Notes: generated from the letters alone by a model not told the origin. A DNA stretch of 64,000 bases from Paenibacillus sp. JNUCC-31 (GCF_014844075.1 NZ_CP062165.1:5332001-5396000); one strand, 5' to 3'. Counted from the stretch's first letter, positions 41,948 through 50,441 are shown. A program made the numbers and translations.

Positions 41948-42394
41948 ATGAAAGTCGTTTTTGAAGAGGAACTATTAATGGAAAAAAGCATGGCCAAGGT
42001 CATAACCCATCCTGATGAGAAGTCCCATTGGGACAGTATCCAAGAAGCGATCTGCCAATCGGAAACAAAACTTGTTGTCATCAATGCCAAGAACAATCGC
42101 AATGTGCAGATCGAGTTGAGTTCGGTGGTCGCGATTGAATCAGAGGATCGGTTGTGCTGTGTACGTGTCATCACAGGCGAAAGGTATTTGCTGAACAAAC
42201 GTCTGAAGTTTGTGGAAGAGGAACTGAGGTCATCCCATTTTATGAAAATCAACAATCAAACGATCATCAATACACGTTGTATTAGCGAATTTTCATCAAC
42301 AGACCACGCCAGGATCCAGGTTGATCTGAACGATGGTTCCAGTTACTTTGTTAGCCGATTCTATATTAAAAACTTTAGGGGGAAATTATCATGA
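41948..42394 (+). CDS. LytTR DNA-binding domain regulator
   Basis: This 148-residue regulator has a short N-terminal part without a receiver domain and a C-terminal LytTR domain (residues about 50-145): VVAIESEDRLCCVRVITGE, LLNKRLKFVEEEL, FMKINNQTIINTRCI, DGSSYFVSRFYIKNFR. It lacks a phosphorylation site, as in the small LytTR proteins that pair with DUF3021 membrane proteins. The ATG at 41948 follows GAGGAGGG. Confidence 0.9.
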   Translation: MKVVFEEELLMEKSMAKVITHPDEKSHWDSIQEAICQSETKLVVINAKNNRNVQIELSSVVAIESEDRLCCVRVITGERYLLNKRLKFVEEELRSSHFMKINNQTIINTRCISEFSSTDHARIQVDLNDGSSYFVSRFYIKNFRGKLS

Positions 42395-42801
42395 TTAGTC
42401 AGTTGAAGCAATCATTTTTTCAAGTGTTTACGGTAACTTCGTTGTGGGTGACCTTGTTACTCACACTATTCTCTAATGGTCATTCCATTGAAATGGGTTA
42501 CTTGTGGAATATTGCCGGGATTTCAGCTATTGCCGCTGTACTGTTTGGCGTATTGTACAATGCATTGTGGAACTACTTTACGATGAAACCCGTGTGGAAT
42601 ATCATCATTTCTTCCACTTTTAATATTGCAGGAGGCATGGCGATCGTATGGTTGTTTTCTACAGACATGTTCCTATTGATTGCTCCCTGGTTCCCTGGAA
42701 TGTGGGTCTTATCCATCGTACTGCACATTATTGGTTTTTATTTCTATGCTAAAATGGATAGCAGGAAAAAAGCGGAAGAATTAAACAACATTCTGAAATA
42801 G
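42391..42801 (+). CDS. DUF3021 family membrane protein
   Basis: This 136-residue protein has four TM segments (about 12-30, 40-62, 68-90, 97-118) and a short basic C-terminus. DUF3021 proteins almost always follow a LytTR regulator, as here, and probably bind or inhibit it at the membrane. The ATG overlaps the LytTR stop (ATGA) behind GGGGGAAA. Confidence 0.87.
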   Translation: MISQLKQSFFQVFTVTSLWVTLLLTLFSNGHSIEMGYLWNIAGISAIAAVLFGVLYNALWNYFTMKPVWNIIISSTFNIAGGMAIVWLFSTDMFLLIAPWFPGMWVLSIVLHIIGFYFYAKMDSRKKAEELNNILK

Positions 42802-42816
42802 GCAAGGGGTACGGAA

Positions 42817-43218
42817 ATGAACGAAGAAGAGGTTTTGGAGTTGTACGGTTTAGATCCAGATACCAAACATAGAGAGCGAATCCGGGAGTTGTTGCAGCAG
42901 GAGATCGAGAATCAAGAAGCAGAGGATCATGAGTATCTCAAAACCTTATGTATTATGTTATTCTGCATCGGAAATGTAGAGGACACTGGGCTGATCTGGC
43001 AGGCAAAACGCAAGAATCAGGATACGGGCACTTATGTTGATGTGCAGCTTCTGTGTGGTGCCGGTTATGAGAAGACAGTGACTTATCTGGAGCAGAGTCA
43101 CGAGGACTTAGCGGGAGAGCAGTTGAACTACCTTAGACAGTGTGAGTCATATGACTTTATTAATTTTTCCAAAGAGGAATGGGTCTCTAACTATAAACAA
43201 TATTATGAACAACCTTAG
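42817..43218 (+). CDS. Uncharacterised conserved protein
   Basis: This 133-residue, highly acidic, helical protein has LKTLCIMLFCIGNVEDTGLIWQAK and DVQLLCGAGYEKTVTYLEQ. I recall similar stand-alone proteins in Bacillales but no function. The ATG at 42817 follows AAGGGG. It may be co-transcribed with the LytTR pair (15-base gap). Confidence 0.65.
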   Translation: MNEEEVLELYGLDPDTKHRERIRELLQQEIENQEAEDHEYLKTLCIMLFCIGNVEDTGLIWQAKRKNQDTGTYVDVQLLCGAGYEKTVTYLEQSHEDLAGEQLNYLRQCESYDFINFSKEEWVSNYKQYYEQP

Positions 43219-43252
43219 TCATATCCAACATATGAGAAATGAGGTGATTATG

Positions 43253-43606
43253 ATGACAAATGCTGATTCCATCCAGGAACAGATGCAGATGTGTCAGAAA
43301 TATAATGCCGACTACGTACCCAGCGAACTACACCATAAGATTGGAATTGCCTGGAACGTCAAAGAGAAGTTGGAACCGATCCACGGCATGCGTATTCAGC
43401 CCGAGGGAGATACAACCGGATGGTATATTTGGGCGGATGAATACTCGGAGGCAGATGACTTTTTTGTACCATTACATGTAACACACATCGATGACTGGGA
43501 CCCGAAAATCAAGAAGTACCTCGGACTTGCGCCTGGTTGGCGGTTTGTGATTGCAGAAGATTATGAGGATGTATGGTTTGACGAGCAGCTACTGAACAGA
43601 GCATAA
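43253..43606 (+). CDS. Imm33-like immunity protein (tentative)
   Basis: This protein of about 117 residues has a C-terminal half with ADDFFVPLHVTHIDDWDPK and KYLGLAPGWRFVIAEDYEDVWFD, a pattern I associate with Imm33/DUF2185-like proteins linked to polymorphic toxins. A Trp-rich centre GDTTGWYIWADEY is also present. The ATG at 43253 is 6 bases after GAGGTG. No toxin gene is present nearby. The family name is moderately sure; the role as an orphan immunity protein is inference. Confidence 0.6.
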   Translation: MTNADSIQEQMQMCQKYNADYVPSELHHKIGIAWNVKEKLEPIHGMRIQPEGDTTGWYIWADEYSEADDFFVPLHVTHIDDWDPKIKKYLGLAPGWRFVIAEDYEDVWFDEQLLNRA

Positions 43607-43651
43607 GCAGAGCAGGTAATGAGTAAGTGGAACGTTGAAAGGAGCCATACA

Positions 43652-44062
43652 ATGCCGAGTGTGCATGATAACATCATATTAAGTTACGAAGTCGATTTGG
43701 AGAACGAACGCATTAGGATGCGTACCCGTTCGAATCACTCTGAATTGTCTGAAGATACGGATATCCTTTTCTCGGATGTATTGGCACATTCGTTTGATAC
43801 ACCGATGCAAGGCAGCATTATTTTCGATATTGACGACGTTGGTGTAGAGCATTTTATCAACTACAACCGCGAGTTGTTGGAAAACGGGAAAGGTCAGGGC
43901 TGGCCTATTACGTATAAAACGGATGAAGAGCTGGAAAGCAAGTTGATTGAAGGGGAATATCTGTACCTGGTCATTACATCATCATATGGATTAAGTGGCT
44001 GGGTATTGGCTAAAAAGGTTGAAATGATAACGAAGATGCGGAATGAACAAGATGAAGAGTAG
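43652..44062 (+). CDS. Uncharacterised acidic protein
   Basis: This 136-residue protein is predominantly beta with NIILSYEVDLENERIRMRTR, GSIIFDIDDVGVEHFINYN and YLYLVITSSYGLSGWVLAK. It is widespread as a hypothetical protein in Firmicutes and looks immunity-like. The ATG at 43652 is 7 bases after AAAGGAG. Its stop overlaps the start of the next gene. Confidence 0.65.
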   Translation: MPSVHDNIILSYEVDLENERIRMRTRSNHSELSEDTDILFSDVLAHSFDTPMQGSIIFDIDDVGVEHFINYNRELLENGKGQGWPITYKTDEELESKLIEGEYLYLVITSSYGLSGWVLAKKVEMITKMRNEQDEE

Positions 44063-44393
44063 TTTTAGCTATGACCCGAACATGATCCGTAAATTACCAG
44101 TAGTTATGGGTCTTGTCACTTTAGTAGTCATGTTGATTATTACCAATCCAACCAGGAGTGATTTTTATACTTGGCTGGAAAGCGAGCATGGTATATATGT
44201 CTCCTACGATGTCAATGCAGAAACAACGTTTACGCAGATTACAAACGGCGAGGAAAAGAGTCTTATTTTAAGTAGCGGACATACACAACGTGTGGGGATC
44301 TTTACTACGTATGATGAGCTTTTTACGGATATTGAGGGTAATGATACCAAAATTAAAGCCATTGGTGTAATGAACATGTTCTTTAAGAGATAA
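44043..44393 (+). CDS. Small membrane-anchored protein, DUF4359-like
   Basis: This 116-residue protein has one TM (residues about 20-35) followed by TNPTRSDFYTWLESEHG, which resembles the start of DUF4359 proteins, and an outer domain of about 75 residues. The ATG at 44043 lies inside the previous gene's end, so translation is coupled. Function unknown. Confidence 0.6.
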   Translation: MNKMKSSFSYDPNMIRKLPVVMGLVTLVVMLIITNPTRSDFYTWLESEHGIYVSYDVNAETTFTQITNGEEKSLILSSGHTQRVGIFTTYDELFTDIEGNDTKIKAIGVMNMFFKR

Positions 44394-44440
44394 TAGGTTG
44401 CTGTTCAGATGTTGGGAGTAGGAAAAGACGTATTCAGACA

Positions 44441-44486
44441 CCACGCTTTTGTATGATGCAAACATGCAGAGCAGCGTGGTTTTTGT
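44441..44486 (+). terminator. Intrinsic terminator
   Basis: CCACGCT pairs with AGCGTGG, with extra pairing TGCA/TGCA inside, followed by TTTTTG. It closes the run of small unknown genes. Confidence 0.7.
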
Positions 44487-44531
44487 GTTGAACAGAATTC
44501 GAAAGGAGGGGGAATTACGTTATTTGGTTCA

Positions 44532-44560
44532 TTCGCAAATTCCACATTATGGGTTATGAT
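44532..44560 (+). promoter_or_regulatory. Promoter, twin of the one at 39136
   Basis: TTCGCA (44532-44537), 17 bases, TATGAT (44555-44560), with TATGGGT next to the -10. It lies 70 bases before the HAD gene. Confidence 0.5.
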
Positions 44561-44630
44561 GTACCTACAGAGGAAATTTAACATACATAGGAACTTTTTG
44601 GATTAGCAGTATTCCAGTAGGAGGGATAGA

Positions 44631-45302
44631 ATGAAAGCCATTTTCCTTGATTTCTATGGGACCGTTGTTCATGAAGATGATGATATTCTTCCAGTGATTT
44701 ATAAACAAGTTCAAGCGATAGCGCAGGTTGAATGCACAACGGATGAGATCGGAGCATATTGGTGGAAGGCTTTTTCAACGTTATTTCATGCAAGCCATGG
44801 AAGCCAGTTTACCACGCAAAGAATGCTGAACGTGCAGTCTCTGGCAGAAACGCTTCGCCATTTCAAATCGGATCTACAGGCTGAGTCTCTTAATCAGGAA
44901 CAGTTGGCTCATTGGCGTAACCCGGGCATATTTGCCGATTCAATTCCCTTTCTTCATTCTCTTAAAATTTCTGTATATATCCTTTCCAATATCGATACTG
45001 ATGACGTGGAAGCTGCAATGAAGGCGCATAACATTGAAGTGGCCGGGGTGATTACCAGCGAAGATGTTCGATCTTATAAGCCAAGGTCAGAGATGTTTGA
45101 TGAAGCGATCTATAGGTATGGTTTGCAGCGATATGAGGTAATCCATATCGGGGATTCTCTGACCAGTGATGTACAAGGAGCTCAAAATGCGGGAATTCAG
45201 GCTGTCTGGTTGAATCGGAAAGGAAAACCCAAACCGCAACAGATTACTCCGGATTATGAGTGCAAGAGTCTTGCCGAGGTTGTGCATATGTTGGAGGCCT
45301 GA
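44631..45302 (+). CDS. HAD family hydrolase
   Basis: This 223-residue phosphatase-like enzyme has HAD motif I FLDFYGTVVH (nucleophile Asp8 with Tyr in the usual acid position), motif II LSNIDTDD, the Lys of motif III in RSYKPRSEMFDEAI and motif IV IGDSLTSDVQGAQNAGI. The Tyr in DFYGTV replaces the general-acid Asp seen in most phosphatases; this variant is common in YjjG/dehalogenase-type members. The ATG at 44631 follows AGGAGGG. The substrate is unknown. Confidence 0.87.
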   Translation: MKAIFLDFYGTVVHEDDDILPVIYKQVQAIAQVECTTDEIGAYWWKAFSTLFHASHGSQFTTQRMLNVQSLAETLRHFKSDLQAESLNQEQLAHWRNPGIFADSIPFLHSLKISVYILSNIDTDDVEAAMKAHNIEVAGVITSEDVRSYKPRSEMFDEAIYRYGLQRYEVIHIGDSLTSDVQGAQNAGIQAVWLNRKGKPKPQQITPDYECKSLAEVVHMLEA

Positions 45303-45304
45303 AC

Positions 45305-45817
45305 ATGAAAAAGTTAACTGCGTTGTCAGTATTATTTTTATTCTTAATGGCCTGTCAGGATAAAACAACGAATGAAGCTATGCAGAAACCAACGATTCCA
45401 GTGACGGAAAGCGTCACTGAAGAAACAATCAAGGATAAGGACGATGAAGCAGCAGCACCCAAAGAAGACAAAGGCACCCCTCCTGTTTACCTTGATGAAA
45501 CGAACTATACAGGTGATGAACTGGAAATCGTCAAACTGATGAACGTTCGTATGCGTTATATATGGGAAGAGGATGAGAAGGGTTATATGAGCCTTTTTGA
45601 TCCACAGTCGCCAGTCTCAGGCATGCCAGCTTCAAAAGTTCGCAAGGTGATCTCAATGAGCAAGATCAAGATTCGAGAGCAAAAGAAGCTCTATGAGGCA
45701 CTTGTAATGGTTACTGAATTAAGAGAGAACGAGGAGGAGGCCAGCTCCAGCATGGTATTTTGGAAGAAGAAAGCGGATGGCGATGCTGCGAAGTGGATCT
45801 TTGCAGACATCGATTAA
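45305..45817 (+). CDS. Putative lipoprotein
   Basis: This 170-residue exported protein has signal peptide MKKLTALSVLFLFLMAC with lipidated Cys17, a Lys/Asp/Glu-rich low-complexity linker and a folded part from about residue 60 (GDELEIVKLMNVRMRYIWEE). The ATG at 45305 follows GGAGG and lies 2 bases after the HAD stop. Function unknown. Confidence 0.78.
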   Translation: MKKLTALSVLFLFLMACQDKTTNEAMQKPTIPVTESVTEETIKDKDDEAAAPKEDKGTPPVYLDETNYTGDELEIVKLMNVRMRYIWEEDEKGYMSLFDPQSPVSGMPASKVRKVISMSKIKIREQKKLYEALVMVTELRENEEEASSSMVFWKKKADGDAAKWIFADID

Positions 45818-45854
45818 CAACAATTGAATTAGATGAAGTTAGGGTGATGAAATC

Positions 45855-46697
45855 ATGACAAGACAATTAATACTTATTGAGGGATTACCGGGTTCAGGAA
45901 AGTCGACGATTGCCAAGATGGTATCTGAAATTCTGATTGAGCAAGGCAAGAAGGTGCAACTCTTTCAGGAAGGTAATCTGGATCACCCTGCTGATTATGA
46001 GGGGGTTGCCTTTTATTCTGCGGAAGAATTCAGGTCTTTGGTGGATGCTCACGAGGCATGTATACATATATTGGAGAGCAGAGCTACAGCCCATCAGGAT
46101 GGTTTTCTGATTCCTTATCGCAAAATGAAAGAAGAGTTTGGAGAGAGTTTCCCTGATCATGTGGTGCAGGAGATATTTAGCAAAGATATTTACGAACTGC
46201 CTTTTGAACAAAATGTAAAGCTGATCACCGAAAAATGGCGGAGTTTTACCGAAGGCGTGATAAGCGCGGCTGATGATTCCATCACCATATTCGAATGTTG
46301 TTTTATTCAGAATCCACTGACCATAGGTTTGGTGAAAACGAATCAATCCAGAGAAGAAAACGTTAAATATGTTTTGGACTTGGAGCGGATCGTTCAACCA
46401 TTAAATCCACTACTAATCTATATTCATCAGCAGGATCTGGCACATACATTTGACAAGGCGATCCAGGAAAGACCCAAGGAATGGTCCGATGGATTCGTAC
46501 AATATTACACAAATCAAGGATGGGGGCTCGCGGAAGGATATCATGGTGTTCAAGGCACGGTGAAGGTTCTTCAGGCAAGAAAAGAGTTGGAGACCGAGAT
46601 TTATCAGTTGCTGAAGATAGACAAACACTGGCTGGACAATTCGGAATATAACCGCCCTGCTTGCCAGGAGGAACTGGAGAAGATTTTGAAAGGGTAA
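45855..46697 (+). CDS. P-loop kinase-like NTPase
   Basis: This 280-residue protein has Walker A LIEGLPGSGKSTIAKMV near residues 8-20, then a substrate region and ITIFECCFIQNPLTIG. The rest resembles small-molecule kinases of the AAA_33/chloramphenicol-phosphotransferase type, but no specific substrate motif is recognised. It starts at ATG 45855 after GGGTGATG. The NUDIX gene follows 3 bases after its stop. Confidence 0.8.
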   Translation: MTRQLILIEGLPGSGKSTIAKMVSEILIEQGKKVQLFQEGNLDHPADYEGVAFYSAEEFRSLVDAHEACIHILESRATAHQDGFLIPYRKMKEEFGESFPDHVVQEIFSKDIYELPFEQNVKLITEKWRSFTEGVISAADDSITIFECCFIQNPLTIGLVKTNQSREENVKYVLDLERIVQPLNPLLIYIHQQDLAHTFDKAIQERPKEWSDGFVQYYTNQGWGLAEGYHGVQGTVKVLQARKELETEIYQLLKIDKHWLDNSEYNRPACQEELEKILKG

Positions 46698-46700
46698 AGG

Positions 46701-47201
46701 GTGGATCTTTTGATAAATTCAGATAACAATAACATAACGTATGAGAAAGATAACAATAAATTCAATTTCCGTGTGGCTGGTATCGTTATACATCAGGGGA
46801 AAGTTCTCCTGCACACAACAGAACAAGATGATTTCTGGAATCTGCCTGGAGGGCGGATGGAATTCAACGAAACGACAGAAGCAGCCATTGTGCGCGAGAT
46901 GTATGAAGAATTGGGTGTTTGTGTACAACCGCAGAGAGTTGCCTTTGTTAGTGAAGATTTCTTTGATTATGATGGCATGAAGTACCATGAGATTGGATTT
47001 TATTATGTCATCACATTACCCGAAGAACATAGGCTCTATGATGAATTGGAATTTAAGGGACTTGAGGATAATGGAAAATTGACATTCCGCTGGTTTTCAT
47101 TTGAAGAGTTGAAAGGTATGGAGGTTTATCCAGTGTTTTTGAAAAAGGATCTGAGTAATCTGCATGATACAGAGGACATTAAGCATTACGTTCAGAAATA
47201 G
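46701..47201 (+). CDS. NUDIX hydrolase
   Basis: This 166-residue hydrolase carries the Nudix box GGRMEFNETTEAAIVREMY then EELGV around residues 51-73. The N-terminal Asn-rich stretch NSDNNNITYEKDNN precedes the first strand FRVAGIVIHQGKVLLH. A GTG at 46701 and a TTG at 46710 each have a plausible site; the former is given. The substrate is unknown. Confidence 0.85.
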   Translation: MDLLINSDNNNITYEKDNNKFNFRVAGIVIHQGKVLLHTTEQDDFWNLPGGRMEFNETTEAAIVREMYEELGVCVQPQRVAFVSEDFFDYDGMKYHEIGFYYVITLPEEHRLYDELEFKGLEDNGKLTFRWFSFEELKGMEVYPVFLKKDLSNLHDTEDIKHYVQK

Positions 47202-47210
47202 GAGGAGCCT

Positions 47211-47420
47211 GTGGATATCATATTTATTCGTCATGGTCACGCTGAACATTTGCTTCATTATCCTCATCAGCTAAACCAGTTGCATCCGGAGCTTACCGAA
47301 CAAGGAAAGAGACAGGCGACTAAATTGCGAAAGCAGATTAAAATCTTACCGGAAGACATCGTTTTGGTGAGTCCCACGAAACGAACGATAGAAACATATG
47401 TACATGAAACCTTTTCCTGA
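47211..47420 (+). pseudogene. Histidine phosphatase, N-terminal remnant
   Basis: A GTG with GGAGGAG upstream starts a frame with the phospho-His motif IIFIRHGHAEH and continues LTEQGKRQATKLRKQ and VLVSPTKRTIET, then breaks off in YVHETFS and stops. Full-length members are about 190-200 residues, so two thirds are gone, including the second catalytic His. The break coincides with the start of the GNAT gene, so a deletion joined the two. Confidence 0.75.
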
Positions 47421-47913
47421 AATAGAGACTGACCGATTGTATCTTAGAGAGCTAACTTTGGAGGATCGGGAGTCTGTATTCAAGCATTTTGCTGATCCTG
47501 AAGTAACTCGATTCATGGATATTGAGCCTTGCCGTGACATAAAAGAAGCAGAAGAAATTATACAATTTCATATGGATGATTCAGGTTGCAGGTATGGTCT
47601 GTTCAACAAAGTAAATAATGATTTCCTCGGAAAAGTAGGATTTCACTGCTGGGCCAAAAGAGAACCGTCAAGCGCGGAGCTTGGATTTGATTTATCCCGT
47701 TCCTATTGGGGACAAGGTTTAATGCAAAAAGCTTTAATCGAAATCATCAAAATGGGTTGGGATGTTATGAATCTTGATTTTATTGAAGCCACAGTAGAGC
47801 AGGCCAACATTCGGTCACAGAATTTGTTAGTTAAGATGCATTTTTCAAAAGCTGATGAGTTGAAAGGTGACTTGTTCTACTACATGTTGAATAAGGAAGA
47901 GTTTATCTTGTAA
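47398..47913 (+). CDS. GNAT acetyltransferase, RimJ/RimL type
   Basis: This 171-residue protein opens FPEIETDRLYLRELTLEDRESVFKHF and has the CoA-loop region SRSYWGQGLMQKALIEIIK. It lacks a ribosome site of its own: the 23 bases around its ATG lie inside the histidine-phosphatase remnant. It may be translated by coupling to that fragment. The real start could be the ATG at 47404. Confidence 0.82.
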   Translation: MYMKPFPEIETDRLYLRELTLEDRESVFKHFADPEVTRFMDIEPCRDIKEAEEIIQFHMDDSGCRYGLFNKVNNDFLGKVGFHCWAKREPSSAELGFDLSRSYWGQGLMQKALIEIIKMGWDVMNLDFIEATVEQANIRSQNLLVKMHFSKADELKGDLFYYMLNKEEFIL

Positions 47914-47945
47914 GCGGTCAATATCTACACTAAGGGGGATTTTTC

Positions 47946-48458
47946 GTGAGATTATCGGACTATGAATATTTAGTTTTGGCTCTGGAAGAGGCAGATCAGG
48001 CGTTAATAGAAGGGACATATCCGATTGGTGCAATAATTGTGGATACGGATGGGAATGTCGTGAGCAAAGGAAGAAACCGAGTCTTCTCCGAATGTGATCC
48101 CACCGCACACGCTGAAGTCGATGCGATTCGTCAAGCAGGGCAACATTTGCTGGATGTAAGTAAGAAGCGATACACGAAGAATGACCTGACCCTCTACACC
48201 ACCTGTGAACCTTGTCCCATGTGTTCATGCACCATCTTAATGTCGGGGATCAAAAAGATCGTATGGGCAGCGGATGATGAAGGGTATGGCGGGCTTAGAC
48301 GTTTTAAGGAGGGCCCTCATTTTATCCATCTGTTCGACACACTTTCCTGTGTTGCAGCGCCATATCTTGATTTGGAAAATAGACAGCGGGCATTGCTTGC
48401 CCAATGGAATATTGGTAGAGGTTTGCTTAATACAGAGTGGGAGACTCCCAAACAATGA
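47946..48458 (+). CDS. Nucleoside/tRNA-adenosine deaminase-like protein
   Basis: This 170-residue zinc hydrolase has the cytidine/deoxycytidylate deaminase motifs HAEVDAIRQ (His ligand and catalytic Glu) and TTCEPCPMCSC (two Cys ligands). It resembles the TadA/guanine-deaminase branch; the real TadA would normally be elsewhere, so this may act on free bases or nucleosides. The GTG at 47946 follows AAGGGGG. It overlaps the next start by 4 bases. Confidence 0.87.
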   Translation: MRLSDYEYLVLALEEADQALIEGTYPIGAIIVDTDGNVVSKGRNRVFSECDPTAHAEVDAIRQAGQHLLDVSKKRYTKNDLTLYTTCEPCPMCSCTILMSGIKKIVWAADDEGYGGLRRFKEGPHFIHLFDTLSCVAAPYLDLENRQRALLAQWNIGRGLLNTEWETPKQ

Positions 48459-48832
48459 AATCCATTCCGATATCCATACTGTTAGCTAGTGCCATTTTGG
48501 GAATATCGTTTATTGTTGGCTGCCTGCTGCTATCAAATCAGGGAAGAGTCAGTGAACCGGCTCAGGCAGTGGATCAGAATATGCCGAACAATAACAAAAC
48601 ATTAATGACCATCCAAGAAACGGCGGAGTATCTGAGTATGACTAAAGAACAGGTGATGGACATAATCAAAGCAGAACAAGGAAGTTTCTCGGCATCGGGT
48701 TTCTTTGAAGGAAAAATGTTTCCTTTCATCAAGGTCCAAGATCAATTTTTGGTTAGTAGAATCGAGTTGGAATTGTGGGCTCAGGACGCATCTTCAAGTC
48801 ATGGAAGATATATTAATGGGCAGTTGCATTAA
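48455..48832 (+). CDS. Membrane-anchored excisionase-like HTH protein
   Basis: This 125-residue protein has one N-terminal TM (residues about 5-25), a short linker and a HTH_17-like module MTIQETAEYLSMTKEQVMDIIK, as in excisionases, ending in RIELELWAQDASS. The putative DNA-binding part would face outward if the N-terminus is a type II anchor or signal peptide (GCLLL might be a lipobox), which is odd for a DNA-binding fold. The ATG overlaps the deaminase stop. Confidence 0.7.
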   Translation: MKSIPISILLASAILGISFIVGCLLLSNQGRVSEPAQAVDQNMPNNNKTLMTIQETAEYLSMTKEQVMDIIKAEQGSFSASGFFEGKMFPFIKVQDQFLVSRIELELWAQDASSSHGRYINGQLH

Positions 48833-48864
48833 GTAATCTGGAATTAAGGAAGGGCGGAATTCAG

Positions 48865-49503
48865 ATGACCAAGTTGGTCTTGTTAGGTGATTTATATTTC
48901 GAATCTAACCACGAACTAAATCAGAAAATTTTGAGCTTGTTCAACTCTGATCAGCCTTCCATCGGTTATGTACCTTCGTGTTCTGACCCGGATAGAAGAT
49001 ATTTCGAGCATACGAGACGTTACTATAATCAACTGGGCATCGAAACGATTGATTATTATGATCTCGATTCAGAATACGAGGAAAATAGATTCAATACCAT
49101 TTTTGAGACCGATGCGATTCATTTATCTGGAGGGAATACTTTTTATTTTCTAAGTTTACTACAGAAGAGAAATGCAATGGGATTACTGCGTTCCTATGTG
49201 AATAAGGGCGGCATTCTGATTGGGGTTAGCGCAGGCAGTATTTTAACTACACCAACGATTGAAATAGCTGGATATGGTGAAGATGCAGACGAGAACCATG
49301 TTGGATTTATTGACAAGCAGGCTCTGGCACTCGTTGATTTTGAATTTTCGCCACATTGGGATGGAACGGAAGAAGCTTTGGATTCATTAAGAGATTACGC
49401 ACATGCCAATTCTACAACAGTTTATGCTTGCAAAGATGGTGGCGGGATCGTTATCGATGGTGAAGTGGTAGAGTCATATGGCGATGTACGTCGTATAAAC
49501 TGA
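48865..49503 (+). CDS. Peptidase E-like protein (family S51)
   Basis: This 212-residue serine hydrolase has the S51 nucleophile motif IGVSAGSILTTP with Ser near 123, SGGNTFYFLS and a probable catalytic His in EFSPHWDG. Peptidase E cleaves Asp-X dipeptides; Firmicute members are often YgaJ-like and uncharacterised. The ATG at 48865 follows AAGGGCGG. Confidence 0.85.
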   Translation: MTKLVLLGDLYFESNHELNQKILSLFNSDQPSIGYVPSCSDPDRRYFEHTRRYYNQLGIETIDYYDLDSEYEENRFNTIFETDAIHLSGGNTFYFLSLLQKRNAMGLLRSYVNKGGILIGVSAGSILTTPTIEIAGYGEDADENHVGFIDKQALALVDFEFSPHWDGTEEALDSLRDYAHANSTTVYACKDGGGIVIDGEVVESYGDVRRIN

Positions 49504-49521
49504 AAATAAGGTGGGGCTACA

Positions 49522-50415
49522 ATGAGTGAAATCACTGTATATCATTATGATGCTTTTTCGACTGTCCCCGGTAAAGGAAATCCGGCCGGAGTTGTTTTTG
49601 ACGCCGATTCGTTGAATGAGGTAGCAATGCAGCAGATTGCGCTTAAAGTTGGCTTTAATGAAACGGTTTTCGTGATGAGTTCCGACGTGGCAGACGTTAG
49701 ATTACGATATTTCACACCGGGTCATGAGATTAATTTGTGCGGGCACGCCACGATGGCATCCATGTATGGGTTAAAGACCAGAGGGCTATTGGAGGACAAA
49801 CAGTCGATTACCATTGAGACTAATGTAGGCATATTGCCGATTCAGTTCCAGCAGGATGGCGATATGATTAACATCGAGATGAAGCAGGATCAACCCCATT
49901 TCTTGCCATTCCAAGGTGATATAGAAAAGCTGGCAAATTCCATTAATCTAACCATGGATGATCTTGATCTATCCACACCCATCGTCTACGGAAGTACGGG
50001 GACCTGGACGTTGTTGATACCGATTCGCAAACGGATCTCTTTCCAACAAATGAAACCGGATTCTTCTCAATTTCCTGAGATATTAAATGAGAATCCGAAA
50101 GCTTCTTTGCATCCCTTTACACTGGAAACCCGCGATTCAGATGCTCTAATGCATGCCAGACATTTTTCATCGCCCTTTTCGGGTACTACTGAGGATCCGG
50201 TTACGGGAACAGCATCCGGTGTGATGGGTGCCTATTATTTGGAGTATATGAATTCTGAGATGGATCAGGTTCATTTTGTTGTGGAGCAAGGGCATGAGAT
50301 TGGGAGAGATGGGAAAGTTCATGTTAGTGTGGTCAGAAATGGACAGGACATGGATGTCAGAATACGAGGAACGGCTGTTTTTGTGGAGGAAATGAAAGTG
50401 GAGTTGGATACGTAA
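49522..50415 (+). CDS. PhzF family isomerase-like protein
   Basis: This 297-residue protein has the two-lobed PhzF/diaminopimelate-epimerase fold: YHYDAFSTVPGKGNPAGVV, the catalytic Glu in VGFNETVFV (near 45), HEINLCGHATMAS and DPVTGTASGVMGAY. PhzF isomerises a phenazine precursor in Pseudomonas; relatives in Firmicutes without phenazine genes have unknown roles. No other phenazine genes occur in the window except a possible PNPOx at 26675. The ATG at 49522 follows AAGGTGGGG. Confidence 0.9.
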   Translation: MSEITVYHYDAFSTVPGKGNPAGVVFDADSLNEVAMQQIALKVGFNETVFVMSSDVADVRLRYFTPGHEINLCGHATMASMYGLKTRGLLEDKQSITIETNVGILPIQFQQDGDMINIEMKQDQPHFLPFQGDIEKLANSINLTMDDLDLSTPIVYGSTGTWTLLIPIRKRISFQQMKPDSSQFPEILNENPKASLHPFTLETRDSDALMHARHFSSPFSGTTEDPVTGTASGVMGAYYLEYMNSEMDQVHFVVEQGHEIGRDGKVHVSVVRNGQDMDVRIRGTAVFVEEMKVELDT

Positions 50416-50441
50416 CAACGTAAATGAAGGAGCGGAGTTAG

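Noticed and set aside
41689..42255. 188-residue minus-strand frame
   Set aside because: It covers a terminator, a LytTR repeat and the start of the LytTR gene in antisense; no family similarity.
45894..46397. 167-residue minus-strand frame
   Set aside because: Antisense shadow of the P-loop kinase gene, without a start signal.
49522..50415. Phenazine biosynthesis cluster suggested by PhzF- and PhzG-like genes
   Set aside because: The PNPOx gene is 23 kb away and no phzA-E-like genes occur; both families have many non-phenazine members.
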